From Rhodoferax koreense (GTDB taxonomy: Bacteria; Pseudomonadota; Gammaproteobacteria; Burkholderiales; Burkholderiaceae_C), in the NCBI RefSeq assembly GCF_001955695.1, contig NZ_CP019236.1:2170001-2234000 (forward strand): a DNA stretch of 64,000 nt, written 5' to 3'. Below the pieces are notes generated by a model. That model had not been told where the DNA came from. It saw nothing but the letters and a program-made list of their open reading frames with translations, and searched no databases. Each line of letters begins with the position of its first letter. The stretch's first letter is position 1. Below are positions 44,734 through 54,268 of the stretch, piece by piece. The position numbers and the translations under genes were made by a program.

Positions 44734-45792
44734 ATGAAAAAGACCAGCGAAACGAAAACCAGCGAAAAGAAGACCGGCAAGAACCGGAAGGAGGCCAAGT
44801 CCGCGGTCGTGGAGAAGCAGCTGCGCCTCCAGCGCGAGCAGGACCAGCGCGACCGGCAGGAGAAGAAGGCCGAGCCGGCGCCCACGCAAAAGGGCGCTGC
44901 CGGCGGGCTCCCGCACACCGGCCCCGGAAAGATGCCGCCCGCGCCGCCGTTGCCGGCGCAACACCTGCCCAAGCCGGGCCTGGAAGCGGACATGGTGCAC
45001 AAGCCGCAATTCACGGCGCCGCACTACAAGGGCAGCGGCAAGCTCGAAGGTTTCTCGACCCTGGTGACCGGCGGCGACTCGGGCATCGGCCGGGCGGTGG
45101 CCGTGCTGTTCGCGCGCGAAGGTGCGGACGTGGCCATCGTCTACCTCGCAGATGAAGAGGCGGACGCGCAGCAGACCCGCACCCACGTCGAGGCGGAGGG
45201 CCGGCGTTGCCTGCTGATCCCCGGCGACGTGAAGGATGCGGATTTCTGCCGCCGCGCGGTGAAGAAGACGGTGAAGGCCTTCGGTGGGCTGAACGTGCTC
45301 GTCAACAACGCGGGCTTCCAGGAGCACGCCAAGTCGATCGAAGACCTGAGCGAGGAACGCTTCGATGAAACCCTCAAGACCAATGTCTACGGCTACTTTC
45401 ACATGGCCAAGGCCGCGGTGCCGCATCTGCCCAGCGGGGGCAGCATCATCAACACCGGTTCGGTGACGGGGCTGCGCGGCAGCAAGGAGCTGCTCGATTA
45501 TTCGACCACCAAGGGCGCGATCCACGCGTTCACCAAGGCACTGGCCAGCCAGCTGCTGGAACGCGGCATTCGCGTCAACGCGGTGGCGCCGGGGCCGGTA
45601 TGGACGCCGTTCAATCCGGCGGACAAGTCCCCCGAGGACATCGTCGAATTCGGAAGCAAGACCGACTTCGGCCGCGCGGCCCAGCCGGAGGAGCTGTCGC
45701 CAGCCTACGTGTTCCTGGCCGCGCCTTGCTGCGCGAGCTACATCACCGGCATCGTCCTGCCGGTGACCGGAACGGCCGGCGACGGCGCCTGA
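44734..45792 (+). CDS. SDR family oxidoreductase with lysine-rich N-terminal extension
   Basis: A 352-aa protein. The first 90 residues are low complexity, rich in Lys, Glu and Gln, then Pro. The SDR domain follows from about residue 108: GFSTLVTGGDSGIGRAVAVL, VNNAGFQEHAKS, NTGSVTGLRGSKELLDYSTT (catalytic Ser, and Tyr in YSTTK) and APGPVWTPFNPADK. The core is most like the YhdG/YghA group often annotated as general stress oxidoreductases. The extension may bind nucleic acid or anionic surfaces. Expression with the preceding small membrane protein is likely. Confidence 0.85.
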   Translation: MKKTSETKTSEKKTGKNRKEAKSAVVEKQLRLQREQDQRDRQEKKAEPAPTQKGAAGGLPHTGPGKMPPAPPLPAQHLPKPGLEADMVHKPQFTAPHYKGSGKLEGFSTLVTGGDSGIGRAVAVLFAREGADVAIVYLADEEADAQQTRTHVEAEGRRCLLIPGDVKDADFCRRAVKKTVKAFGGLNVLVNNAGFQEHAKSIEDLSEERFDETLKTNVYGYFHMAKAAVPHLPSGGSIINTGSVTGLRGSKELLDYSTTKGAIHAFTKALASQLLERGIRVNAVAPGPVWTPFNPADKSPEDIVEFGSKTDFGRAAQPEELSPAYVFLAAPCCASYITGIVLPVTGTAGDGA

Positions 45793-45802
45793 CGGAGGCC
45801 GG

Positions 45803-46453
45803 TCAGAGCTTCGGAATGTGCAGCGTCTTGCTGATCATCAGCGTGCCGGACAGCGCGAACAGCAGCGACATGGGGTGCAGTTCCCAGCCGAGCATCCAGC
45901 CGCCGCCGTACAGCGCCTCGCCAACGCGCCCCTGCCAGGCGCAAAAGGCCAGGATCGCGGCCAGCAGCACGCTGGTCGGAATCGGCGTGCCTTCGAAATA
46001 GGCCACCTTGTCGTCGTCGCCGGACAGGCTTTCCGCCGTCACGTTGTAGCGCGCCAGCCGGCTCACGCCGCAGCAGACGAAGTACAGCAGGATGGCCACG
46101 TCCCAGCCGCCCTGCAGCCCGGCTGCGAAGCCCAGTGCCGCAGGGCCGACGCCGAACGAGATCACGTCGGCCAGTGAATCGAGTTCACGCCCGAGCGAGG
46201 AATTCTGCTGGCGCCAGCGCGCGATGCGGCCGTCGAACACGTCGAAGACCAGCGCTGCCACCATCAGCGCGGCCGACGCGTGGAACAGGGCGACACGGCC
46301 CTGGGCCATGTACAGCATGGCGCAGAACACCGCGGCCGCGCCGCAGGCGGCATTGCCGAGGGTGAAGAAGTCGGCGAGGTGAAAGCCGCGGATCATCGTG
46401 AAATGGCGGCGCTCGGTGCGGCGTTCTGGGTGGTGTGGGGTCATGGTGTTCAT
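45803..46453 (-). CDS. pssA: CDP-diacylglycerol-serine O-phosphatidyltransferase
   Basis: A 216-aa CDP-alcohol phosphatidyltransferase that makes phosphatidylserine, the precursor of phosphatidylethanolamine. The active-site motif DGxxAR...GxxxD...D is read as VFDGRIARWRQQNSSLGREL and DSLADVISFGVGPA. About six membrane segments. Start may be 46453 or 46444; neither has a strong ribosome site. It converges with the dehydrogenase gene, ending 10 bp from it. Confidence 0.88.
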   Translation of the reverse strand: MNTMTPHHPERRTERRHFTMIRGFHLADFFTLGNAACGAAAVFCAMLYMAQGRVALFHASAALMVAALVFDVFDGRIARWRQQNSSLGRELDSLADVISFGVGPAALGFAAGLQGGWDVAILLYFVCCGVSRLARYNVTAESLSGDDDKVAYFEGTPIPTSVLLAAILAFCAWQGRVGEALYGGGWMLGWELHPMSLLFALSGTLMISKTLHIPKL

Positions 46454-47044
46454 TTTGGGTGATGGCCGCGGGCCATGGCAGGAACTTGAACTGCAGCATG
46501 CACGTTCCCCGCTTTTCAGGCTGTCGGCCGGAGGGGAGCGCGCCTGTAGGCGGTGGCCTGCCAGCATGCCGTGGAAGCCGGGGCCACCCGACCAGGATGG
46601 GGAACTACCTAAGTACAAGCATGTATGCGATCTGCATTCGGTCTCCACAATCTGCACACAATGCAATGCAAAAATGCAGAACTTGATGGGCAGATTGGGC
46701 TGGTGAATGAAACGTTCGAATACGACAAAGTGGCGTGTCACAGCCATTCTCATCGCGTGCATCGCCGCCTACACGCTGCATGACGGCGAGGAAGATCTCG
46801 CCAAGGCCAACACCAATCCCGCGAAATGCACAGCGGCGAGCCAGCCCAGGCCATCGCCAAAGTCACCGCATGCTTCCGAGCCGGACCAGGAGCAGGGATG
46901 TGTGCCGATCCGCAATTCGAGGCGGCACGCGCAGGTCTGATCTGGCGCCACGCCGCCAGTCAGCGGGCGGCGCGATCCGCAGCCCCTGTCGGCGAGGGCA
47001 TTCCGCATGCCACATGACTGGCGCGGCGGCGGGCTGTTTGGCCT
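46454..47044. other. Gene-poor interval upstream of pssA
   Basis: About 590 bases. 46590-46700 is AT-richer than the surroundings and contains repeated TGCA-type words (CTGCATTC, CTGCACAC, AATGCAATGCAAAAATGCAG). The only gene candidate is the interrupted small exported protein listed at 46707-47017. Confidence 0.5.
46707..47017 (+). pseudogene. Possible frameshifted small exported protein
   Basis: One frame gives an N-terminal signal-like segment, MKRSNTTKWRVTAILIACIA then DLAKANTNPAKC, but degenerates into Pro/Ser-rich sequence. A second frame (from 46826) supplies GEPAQAIAKVTACFRAGPGA and CADPQFEAARAGLIWR. That recalls the C-terminal Cys pair and Trp of TrbK/EexN-like entry-exclusion proteins. 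Together they look like one gene split by a single-base shift near 46820. Alternatively neither frame is coding. Confidence 0.25.
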
Positions 47045-47710
47045 TCACCCAGCCCGGGACGCGCCGATCCCATCGGCACTGAGCATGAGCACGCGGTCGG
47101 CGCGCGCGGCGGCGGCTTCCGAATGCGTGACCAGCACCAGCGCTGCGCCGTGGCGGCGCGTCTGGGCGAGCAGGGCGTCCATCACCTTGGCTGCGGTGCC
47201 GGGGTCGAGGTTGCCGGTGGGTTCGTCGGCGAGCAGCAGGCGCGGCTGGTGCACCAGCGCGCGGGCGATGGCCACGCGTTGCAGCTGGCCACCACTGAGC
47301 TGCTGCGGCAGCCGCGCGCCCAGGCCTTCGAGGCCGACGTCGGCGAGCAGGGCCTGCACCCGCGCAGCGTCGGGGCGGCCGAGCAGCATCAGCGGCAGGG
47401 CCACGTTCTGCGCCACGTCCAGGTGCGGCAACACGTGGAAGGCCTGAAACACGAAGCCGACCTTCTCGCGGCGCAGGCGGGCGCGCTGGTCGTCGTTCAA
47501 TTCGCCGAGGTCCACGCCGTCGATGCGCACCTGGCCCGCGTCCCAGGTGTCGAGGCCGGCCATGCAGTTGAGCAGGGTGGATTTGCCCACGCCCGATTCG
47601 CCGACGATGGCCACGAACTCGCCCGCCTCGACGCACAGGCTCACGTTGGCGAAAACCGGCGTCGCGCCATAGTGTTTGGCAAGGCCTGTCAGGGCCAGCG
47701 TGGGCGGCAT
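47045..47710 (-). CDS. ABC transporter ATP-binding protein (LolD/YbbA-like)
   Basis: A 221-aa ATPase: Walker A VGESGVGKSTLLNCMAGL, signature LPQQLSGGQLQRVAIARAL, Walker B LLLADEPTGNLDPGT and LVLVTHSEAAA. The LolD/MacB/YbbA group typically works with a FtsX-like permease, which is missing here; the gene is directly downstream of miaA and shares one base with it. It may pair with a permease elsewhere. Confidence 0.85.
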   Translation of the reverse strand: MPPTLALTGLAKHYGATPVFANVSLCVEAGEFVAIVGESGVGKSTLLNCMAGLDTWDAGQVRIDGVDLGELNDDQRARLRREKVGFVFQAFHVLPHLDVAQNVALPLMLLGRPDAARVQALLADVGLEGLGARLPQQLSGGQLQRVAIARALVHQPRLLLADEPTGNLDPGTAAKVMDALLAQTRRHGAALVLVTHSEAAAARADRVLMLSADGIGASRAG

Positions 47711-48717
47711 CAGGTCGACTCCAGCGCGGCATCCACCAGCCCGAGCACCTGGGACAGGGCGTCGGGCGCATCGGCGGCCACGAGGTGGCGCCGGGGCATG
47801 GAACGCAGCCAGGTGAGCTGGCGCTTGGCCAGCTGGCGCGTGGCGAAGATGCCCTGGTCGCGGAACACGGCCTTCTGCGCAGCCGTGGGGACATCGGCTT
47901 CGTCGAGCAGGGTCCAGGCCTGGCGGTAACCGACGCAGCGCATGCTGGGCAGCTCGGGGTTCAGGTCGCCCCGTGCGCGCAGGTGGCGCACCTCGTTGAT
48001 CAGGCCATCGGCCAGCATGGCGTCAAAGCGCTGGGCGATGCGGGCGTGCAGCCAGGCGCGCTCGTCCGGTTCCAGCGAGATCAGCGTGACGTTGCGTGTG
48101 CGCTCGGCCTCGGCTGCGGTATCGCGTGCGGTGTGAAAGTCTGACAACGGCTGGCCCGACACCCGGTAGACCTCCAATGCGCGCTGGATGCGCTGGGCAT
48201 CGGCCGGCTCGAGCCGTGCGGCGGTGACCGGGTCGACCATGGCCAGCTGCGCGTGCATGGCCGGCCAGCCGAGCTGTGCCGCTTCGGCCTCCAGCGCGGC
48301 GCGCGTGGCCGCATCGGCCTTGGGCATGGCATCCAGGCCTTCGAACAGCGCCTTGAAGTACAGCATGGTGCCGCCGACCAGCAGCGGCAGGTGGCCGCGC
48401 GCGGTGATTTCGGCCATCAGCCGCTCGGCGTCGTGCACGAAATCAGCGGCGCTGTAGGCTTGCAGAGGGTCGCGGATGTCGATCAGGTGGTGCGGCACGC
48501 TGGCGAGTTCGGCGCGCGTGGGCTTGGCGGTGCCGATGTCCATGCCTCGGTAGACCAGGGCGGAGTCGACGCTGATGATCTCCACCGGCCGGCGCGGCGC
48601 AAGGTGGTGCGCGATGGCGAAGGCCGCGGCGGTCTTGCCCGAGGCCGTGGGGCCGGCCAGGGCGATGGACCGTGGCAGGACGGGTGTCAAGAGGGGTGAC
48701 AAGGTCGGGCCGGTCAT
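47710..48717 (-). CDS. miaA: tRNA dimethylallyltransferase
   Basis: MiaA prenylates A37 of tRNAs reading UNN codons. The 335-aa protein has the P-loop [76 protein letters not shown] and [20 protein letters not shown]. The ATG overlaps the MFS stop (ATGA), and the ABC gene follows without a gap, giving a three-gene leftward train. In other betaproteobacteria miaA is often next to mutL; here an MFS pump and a hydrolase separate them. Confidence 0.95.
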   Translation of the reverse strand: MTGPTLSPLLTPVLPRSIALAGPTASGKTAAAFAIAHHLAPRRPVEIISVDSALVYRGMDIGTAKPTRAELASVPHHLIDIRDPLQAYSAADFVHDAERLMAEITARGHLPLLVGGTMLYFKALFEGLDAMPKADAATRAALEAEAAQLGWPAMHAQLAMVDPVTAARLEPADAQRIQRALEVYRVSGQPLSDFHTARDTAAEAERTRNVTLISLEPDERAWLHARIAQRFDAMLADGLINEVRHLRARGDLNPELPSMRCVGYRQAWTLLDEADVPTAAQKAVFRDQGIFATRQLAKRQLTWLRSMPRRHLVAADAPDALSQVLGLVDAALEST

Positions 48718-49958
48718 CGCTGCGCGTGGCCCGGCTCGCCGAACTTCTGCACCAGCGTCCAGGCCACGGCCGCGATCAGCACCGAGAAGAACCAGATGCC
48801 GTTGGTCAGCGGAAACACCGTGCCGTCGAAGCGTGTGCCCAGCCAGCCGCCGACGCCGAACGCGGCCAGCATCATCGAGAACCCGTTCAGTGCGGAGGCC
48901 GCGCCCGCCGCCTGCGGAAACGGGCCGACCGCGCCGCTTTGGCTGCACGGCTGGTGCACGCCGTGGGCCAGCATCACCAGCCAGAACGGCACGAGGATGG
49001 TCGCCACGCTGTGCCAGCCCGCGAGCGCGAAGCCGCCGATCAAGCTGCCGCCGGTGAGCGATATCGCCCCGGCAATGGCCACGCTGCGGCGCACGCCGAA
49101 TCGCGGCAGCAGGCGCCGGCAGAGAAAGGTGCCGGCCAGGTAGGCGAAGGCCGAGGAGAACATCGCGAAACCGTAGGCCGTCTTGCCCATGCCCAGCACC
49201 TTGATGAAGATGAAGGACGAGGCGGCCAGGAAGGTGAATAGCACCGAATACGAAGCCGTGGCCAGCAGCGTGTAGGCCAGGAAGGTCGGATGGCGCACGA
49301 TGCCGGCCCAGGTGCGCACGAGCGTGCCGGGCCGCAGGGCGTCGGGATTCCGGCGCTGCACGGTTTCCTGGAAACGCAGCGCCACCACGGTCAGCGCCGT
49401 GGCACCGAACAGCGCCAGCAGCAGCAGGGCCGCGCGCCAGCCCAGCAGGTCGGAGACCAGGCCACCCAGCGGCGGGCTGATGCAGGCCATCAGGCCCAGG
49501 CCGCTCAAGCCCTTGGACATCACGCGTGCGCCCGTTTCCGGCGCATACAGGTCGCGCACCACGGCGCGTGCGCCCATCACCGCCGCGCCCATGGCCGCGC
49601 CCTGCACGGTGCGCCAGGCGATCAGCAGTTCCATGGAGGCGGCCAGCGCACTGCCCGCGGCCGCCAGCGTGTAGGCCGCCAGGCCCAGCAGCAGGATCGG
49701 CCGGCGGCCGAAGCGGTCGGACAGCGGCCCCCAGAGCAGTTGCGACACGCCGAAGGCCAGCAGCAGCGCACTCAGCGTGAGTTGCGCCTGGGCCATCGGC
49801 GCCTTGAAGCCGTCGGTGAGCGCGGGCAGGGCGGGGAGGTAGAGGTCGGTCGTGACGGGCTGGATGCCGAGCAGCAGCGACAGGATCAGCACGACCAGGC
49901 CGGGCTGCATCGCATGGGCCGGCGGCGCGGCCGTGACGGGAGAGGAAGACGCGGGCAT
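48714..49958 (-). CDS. MFS multidrug efflux transporter (Bcr/CflA family)
   Basis: A 414-aa 12-helix antiporter. The MFS signature between TM2 and TM3 is [20 protein letters not shown], and TM1 has [17 protein letters not shown] with TDLYLPA, the Bcr/CflA hallmark. Charged loop [14 protein letters not shown] and the DHA1 motif are present. Exports drugs or sulfonamide-like compounds by proton exchange. Start at 49958 after an AT-poor leader; alternative Met at residue 17. Confidence 0.88.
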   Translation of the reverse strand: MPASSSPVTAAPPAHAMQPGLVVLILSLLLGIQPVTTDLYLPALPALTDGFKAPMAQAQLTLSALLLAFGVSQLLWGPLSDRFGRRPILLLGLAAYTLAAAGSALAASMELLIAWRTVQGAAMGAAVMGARAVVRDLYAPETGARVMSKGLSGLGLMACISPPLGGLVSDLLGWRAALLLLALFGATALTVVALRFQETVQRRNPDALRPGTLVRTWAGIVRHPTFLAYTLLATASYSVLFTFLAASSFIFIKVLGMGKTAYGFAMFSSAFAYLAGTFLCRRLLPRFGVRRSVAIAGAISLTGGSLIGGFALAGWHSVATILVPFWLVMLAHGVHQPCSQSGAVGPFPQAAGAASALNGFSMMLAAFGVGGWLGTRFDGTVFPLTNGIWFFSVLIAAVAWTLVQKFGEPGHAQR

Positions 49959-50039
49959 GGATCGAGGCTAACAGAAAGCCCCGGGTGAGCCCCGGGTGAG
50001 CCTCGCATCCGTCCCAGCCCGCGGGGGCGCCGCGCGGCC

Positions 50040-51002
50040 TCAGTTCGGCGTGGACGGTGTCGAGGAAATGTTGCCGCCGATGTCCACGTGCGTCTGCATG
50101 GCCATGGTGCCCTGCTGCGTGTTCGGGCCCGGGCCGGCGGTGCCGAACAGGCCGGCCAGCGCCGCACGGTACTGGTCCTGGCCAAGGTTCATGGTGTTGA
50201 AGTGTGAGCCGCCCTCCACGAGAACGAAGGCCTTCGGCCCCTTGGCGGCTTCGAACAGCTTGCGGCCGAGGGCGGGCAGGATCATGTTGTCGTTCGAGCC
50301 GTGCACCACCAGCAGCGGTGCGCCGAGGTGGCCGACCTTTTGCTCCGAGGCGAAATGCTGGGTGATCAGCGGCGCCAGCGGCAGCCAGCCCCACTTCATG
50401 CTGCTGGCCACGTCGAGGATGGAGGTGAAGGTGCCTTCGACGATGGTGCCGGCCTCGTCGTCGACTTTGGAGGCCAGGTCGATGGCGATGGCGCCGCCGA
50501 GCGAATGGCCGAAGATGTAGCGTGGTTGGCCGGGGTTCTGCTGCGCCAGCCAGTTCCAGGCCACCTGGGCGTCTTCATAAGCCATCGCTTCCGACGGCAG
50601 GCCCGGCGTGCTCTTGCCGAAGCCGCGGTAGTCGATGGCCAGCACCGAGAAGCCGAGCTCCTGCATGCGTTTGATGCGTGGCGCCGAGCCGGCCACGTTC
50701 CAGCGCGCGCCGTGCAGGTACAGCAGCACGGGCGCCTTGGCGCTGCCGCTCCAGCCGGGCTGGGCCGGGTCGGCCGGCAGCCACAGGCCGTGCAGCTTGG
50801 CCGGGCTGCCGGTGGTGGTGGAGTCGAAGGAGATCCACACGTCCTGCATCTCGCGCGCCATGTCGGCGCTGGAGCCCCAGCTGGCGTCGCTGGGCTGGAA
50901 GATCCAGCTGCGTTGTTTTTCGTCGAGGGATGCGCAGCCCGCCAGGACGGCGAAGCCGAGGGCGATGGAGCCGAGGTAACCGAACAGAGACCAGCGTTTC
51001 AT
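50040..51002 (-). CDS. Alpha/beta hydrolase, predicted lipoprotein
   Basis: A 320-aa protein with a lipobox: [20 protein letters not shown] then AGCAS, so it should be lipidated. The fold shows [16 protein letters not shown] (oxyanion hole), [11 protein letters not shown], nucleophile elbow [10 protein letters not shown] (Ser), [13 protein letters not shown] (Asp) and GGSHFN (His). The family resembles BEM46/bacterial membrane-associated esterases. ATG at 51002 gives the lipobox; the frame continues to 51077 without support. Substrate unknown. Confidence 0.85.
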   Translation of the reverse strand: MKRWSLFGYLGSIALGFAVLAGCASLDEKQRSWIFQPSDASWGSSADMAREMQDVWISFDSTTTGSPAKLHGLWLPADPAQPGWSGSAKAPVLLYLHGARWNVAGSAPRIKRMQELGFSVLAIDYRGFGKSTPGLPSEAMAYEDAQVAWNWLAQQNPGQPRYIFGHSLGGAIAIDLASKVDDEAGTIVEGTFTSILDVASSMKWGWLPLAPLITQHFASEQKVGHLGAPLLVVHGSNDNMILPALGRKLFEAAKGPKAFVLVEGGSHFNTMNLGQDQYRAALAGLFGTAGPGPNTQQGTMAMQTHVDIGGNISSTPSTPN

Positions 51003-51166
51003 GGATGGAAGGACTGAGTAGGCTTGGGGCGGAAAAGTTCTCCGGGCGGGACGTCCCTCAACGGATGCAACATCCATGCCGTGGACGGGCCAACCGTCTC
51101 ATTTACTCGGTGTTTACCCGCTAATTAGGCTCACCCCCAGATTGGCTCACTGCGTGTAGCCGCCCA

Positions 51167-51220
51167 CCCCCTTGCAGGGGGGCAACACCTGCGGCCTGGC
51201 AGAGCCAGTTCCGCGGTGTT
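51167..51220. repeat. REP-like palindromic intergenic element
   Basis: CCCCC-TTGCA-GGGGG (51167-51182 area) is followed by a larger imperfect palindrome, 51184-51220: AACACC / GGTGTT, GCGG / CCGC and CTGGC / GCCAG with small bulges. Both lie in the 255-bp gap between the hydrolase start and the mutL stop. Its composition resembles intergenic repeats I recall from Comamonadaceae genomes; copy number cannot be tested here. Confidence 0.5.
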
Positions 51221-51257
51221 CTGGAAGGGGCAGAGGCGATGATCAACATGGTAGAAC

Positions 51258-53285
51258 CTACCGGCCGCGCATGAAGAGGCTATCCAACTCCTTGAGGGTG
51301 ATTTGGCGCCAGGTCGGCCGGCCGTGGTTGCATTGGTCGGAGCGGTCGGTGGTTTCCATCTGGCGCAGCAGGGCGTTCATCTCGTCGATGGTGAGTTTGC
51401 GGTTGGCGCGCACCGCGCCGTGGCAGGCCATGGTGGACAGCAGTTCGTGCTGCGCGCGCTGGACCACGGTGCTGGCGTCCACCTGGGCCAGCTCGGCGAG
51501 CACACTGCGCGCGAGTTCCACCGCGTCGCCCTGGGCCAGGGTGGTCGGCACCGCGCGCACGGCCAGCGTCTTGGGGGAGAACGCGGTGATCTCCAGGCCG
51601 AGGGTTGCCAGCGTGTCTGCGGCGGCCTCGGCCGTGGCCACCTCCTGCGGCGTGGCGGCGAAGGTCACGGGGATCAGCAGCGGCTGGCTGGCGATGCTGG
51701 CGCTGCTGGTGTTCTCGATCTGCAGCTTGAGCCGCTCGTAGACGATGCGCTCATGCGCGGCATGCATGTCCACGACGATCAGGCCCTGGGCGTTTTCGGC
51801 CAGGATGTAGACGCCCTGCAGCTGCGCCAGCGCACGGCCCAGCGGCCAGGCGGGGGCTTCCGTGGCGGTGGGTGTGGCGGCGGGGGTGGCGGCTTCGTCG
51901 TTCGCGGCGGTGGCCGGCGCCGATGCCGTGGCTGGCGCTGTGGCGAACACCGGCGGCGGCGCTTCAGTGGCCGACAGCGGCGGCGTCGGCGCATCGGACG
52001 GCGATGGCACGACCGCGCGCACCGGCCACAGCGCTTCGAAATCCGAAATCCGGTGCCCGACGTTGCCACTACCAAAATTCATAGCAGGCTGCGCCCATTG
52101 CGCCTGCGCGGGAGGGCGAATCGATGCAGATTCCGGCGAGGCGGGCGTGGCCAACGGCGCCGCCACCGAAACCGCTGCGGCCACTGCCGCGGCGCGCGGC
52201 GCGGCCAGCGCATCGTCCACCGCATGCCGCACGGCCTGGTGCACTTCGCGGCTGTCGCGGAAACGCACCTCGATCTTGGTCGGGTGCACGTTCACGTCGA
52301 CGCGGTTTGGCTCGATGGCCACGTACAGCGCATACACCGGCTGGCGCTGGCCGTGCAGCACGTCCTCGTAGGCGCTGCGCGCCGCATGGGTGATGACCTT
52401 GTCGCGCACGAAGCGGCCGTTCACGTAGGCGAACTGCTGGTCGGGCCGCGCGCGCGAGGCGTCGGGAATGCCGGCCCGGCCCCAGACGCGCACCGGCGGC
52501 AGGCCGTCCTCTTCATGGGGGCGCTTGTGCGCCGAACTGCGGTAGTCCACCGCCACCGACTGCTCGACGAAATCGTCGCCCAGCACGTCGCGCAGGCGCT
52601 GGGTCAGCGCGTCCATGGCATCCGGGTGCGGGCAGGCGCGCCATTGTTCGACGAGCTTGCCCTCGTGCCAGATGGCGAAGCCCACATCGGGGCGGGCCAG
52701 CGCATGGCGGCGCACCGCTTCGATGCAATGCGCCAGTTCGGTGGCATCGGTCTTGAGGAACTTGCGCCGTGCCGGCGTGCTGAAGAACAGCTCCTTGACC
52801 TCCACCGTGGTGCCCGCGCTGCGCGCCACCGGCCGCAGTTCGCCGGAGCGGCCATCGAGCAAATAGGCGCTGGCGTGGCCCGTCGCCCGCGACAGGATGG
52901 CCATGTCGGCGATGGAATTGATGGCCGCCAGGGCCTCGCCGCGGAATCCCATCGTGCCCACGGATTCGAGGTCGTCCAGGTTGGCGATCTTGCTCGTGGC
53001 ATGGCGCTTGAGCGCGACCGGCAGCTCGGCCATGGGAATGCCGCCGCCGTCGTCCTCCACCGAGATCAGCCGCACGCCGCCGGCCAGCAGGCGCAGCGTG
53101 ATCTGCGTGGCGCCCGCGTCGAGCGCGTTGTCGACCAGTTCGCGCACCACCGAGGCCGGCCGTTCGACCACTTCGCCGGCCGCGATCTGGCTGATGAGTT
53201 CGTCGGGCAACTCGCGGATGACGCGGCGGGCCGAGGTGGCCGAGGGGGCGGCCTCGGGAATTGGAAGTGTGGAGGTGTCGTTCAC
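51258..53285 (-). CDS. mutL: DNA mismatch repair protein MutL
   Basis: A 675-aa GHKL ATPase. IRELPDELISQIAAGEVVER, then PASVVRELVDNALDAGATQI, VEDDGGGIPMAELP and TMGFRGEALAAINSIADM are the standard N-terminal motifs. A Pro/Ala/Thr-rich linker spans roughly residues 355-470. At about residue 505 is DMHAAHERIVYE, matching the endonuclease motif DQHAx2Ex4E except Met for Gln; such MutLs nick DNA in species lacking MutH. Start ATG 53285. Confidence 0.95.
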   Translation of the reverse strand: MNDTSTLPIPEAAPSATSARRVIRELPDELISQIAAGEVVERPASVVRELVDNALDAGATQITLRLLAGGVRLISVEDDGGGIPMAELPVALKRHATSKIANLDDLESVGTMGFRGEALAAINSIADMAILSRATGHASAYLLDGRSGELRPVARSAGTTVEVKELFFSTPARRKFLKTDATELAHCIEAVRRHALARPDVGFAIWHEGKLVEQWRACPHPDAMDALTQRLRDVLGDDFVEQSVAVDYRSSAHKRPHEEDGLPPVRVWGRAGIPDASRARPDQQFAYVNGRFVRDKVITHAARSAYEDVLHGQRQPVYALYVAIEPNRVDVNVHPTKIEVRFRDSREVHQAVRHAVDDALAAPRAAAVAAAVSVAAPLATPASPESASIRPPAQAQWAQPAMNFGSGNVGHRISDFEALWPVRAVVPSPSDAPTPPLSATEAPPPVFATAPATASAPATAANDEAATPAATPTATEAPAWPLGRALAQLQGVYILAENAQGLIVVDMHAAHERIVYERLKLQIENTSSASIASQPLLIPVTFAATPQEVATAEAAADTLATLGLEITAFSPKTLAVRAVPTTLAQGDAVELARSVLAELAQVDASTVVQRAQHELLSTMACHGAVRANRKLTIDEMNALLRQMETTDRSDQCNHGRPTWRQITLKELDSLFMRGR

Positions 53286-53350
53286 CGGATGATTTTAGGG
53301 GGAGGCGAATGTCCCCAGGCCTTGTGGCTGCCCGGTAGCGCCAGCGGTGC

Positions 53351-54268
53351 TCAGGCCGCCTGCTGCACCCAGTCCGCGGCGCTGCGGGCCGAACGGAAAT
53401 CCTCCAGCGAGCGCACCGGCACATCCGGATGTTGGTGTGCCCACATGGCGCCCAGGGCGCGGCCCGGCCCGATCTCGATGACGCGTTCGACGCGGCGTTC
53501 GGCCACGGTTTCCAGGCAGGCGTCCCAGGCCACGGTGTGGTCGATCTGCCGGCTCAGGGCTTCGCACAGGGGCTGGGGCCGGCGCAGCGCACTGCCGGTC
53601 GCATTGGCGGCGACGGCGCACTGCAAAGGCCGCCAGGCGACATCGGCCAAGGTTTGCGCGAAGGCCGTGGCGGCCGCGCGCATCCACGACGAATGCGAGG
53701 CCACGCGGATCGGCAGCGGCGTGCAATGCGCGCCCTCGTCGGCCAGGAGCCGCGCCACGGCCTGCAGCGTCGCTGCCTCGCCGGCCAGGATCACATGGCC
53801 GGGCGCGATCCGGATGGCCGTCTCCACGCGCCATTCGGCGAGGAGGCGGTCCCGCGCGGCCTGGTTCGGACCCGAGACGGAGAGCAGGCCGGTCGCCAGG
53901 CCCTGCACCGCCGCGTCCATCGCCTGGGCGCGTTGCGCGGCCAGGGCAAGCGCGGTGGCTGCATCGAAGGCCCCGGCGCAGGCCACCGCCGCGAGTTCGC
54001 CCACGCTGTAGCCCGCAACGATGTCCGGCGGCGCCGGCAGGTGCGCGCGCACCGCAGCCCAGGCGGCCAGCGATACGCCGGTGACCAGCACCTGCGCCAC
54101 CCGGTTGCTGGCCAGGAAGTCCGGATCTTCCAGCCGCTGCCGCCAGTCCGCGCCGAGCATGGCGGCCATGGCCTGCAGCACGAGTGCGGACGGTGCTTCT
54201 TCCTCGAGCCAGGGCAACATGGCTGCGTGCTGGCTGCCCTGGCCGGGAAAGAGCACGGCGTAACTCAT
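53351..54268 (-). CDS. mdcH: Malonate decarboxylase subunit epsilon (malonyl-CoA:ACP malonyltransferase)
   Basis: A 305-aa malonyltransferase. YAVLFPGQGSQHAAMLPWLE is the FabD-like start, and the active serine is in VAGYSVGELAAVACAGAFD (GYSxGE in place of GHSxGE, typical of MdcH). Moves malonyl to the MdcC carrier so that decarboxylation can begin. Last gene of the mdc operon, overlapping mdcB by four bases; a 65-bp gap separates it from mutL. Confidence 0.9.
   Translation of the reverse strand: MSYAVLFPGQGSQHAAMLPWLEEEAPSALVLQAMAAMLGADWRQRLEDPDFLASNRVAQVLVTGVSLAAWAAVRAHLPAPPDIVAGYSVGELAAVACAGAFDAATALALAAQRAQAMDAAVQGLATGLLSVSGPNQAARDRLLAEWRVETAIRIAPGHVILAGEAATLQAVARLLADEGAHCTPLPIRVASHSSWMRAAATAFAQTLADVAWRPLQCAVAANATGSALRRPQPLCEALSRQIDHTVAWDACLETVAERRVERVIEIGPGRALGAMWAHQHPDVPVRSLEDFRSARSAADWVQQAA

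Noticed and set aside
49979..50003. Tandem CCCCGGGTGAGC repeat between the MFS and hydrolase genes
   Set aside because: Only two short copies and no T-run; likely chance in GC-rich intergenic DNA.
47710..50394. An 894-codon open frame across miaA and the MFS gene
   Set aside because: Only the last 335 codons are MiaA; the upstream part runs out of frame through the MFS transporter and hydrolase.
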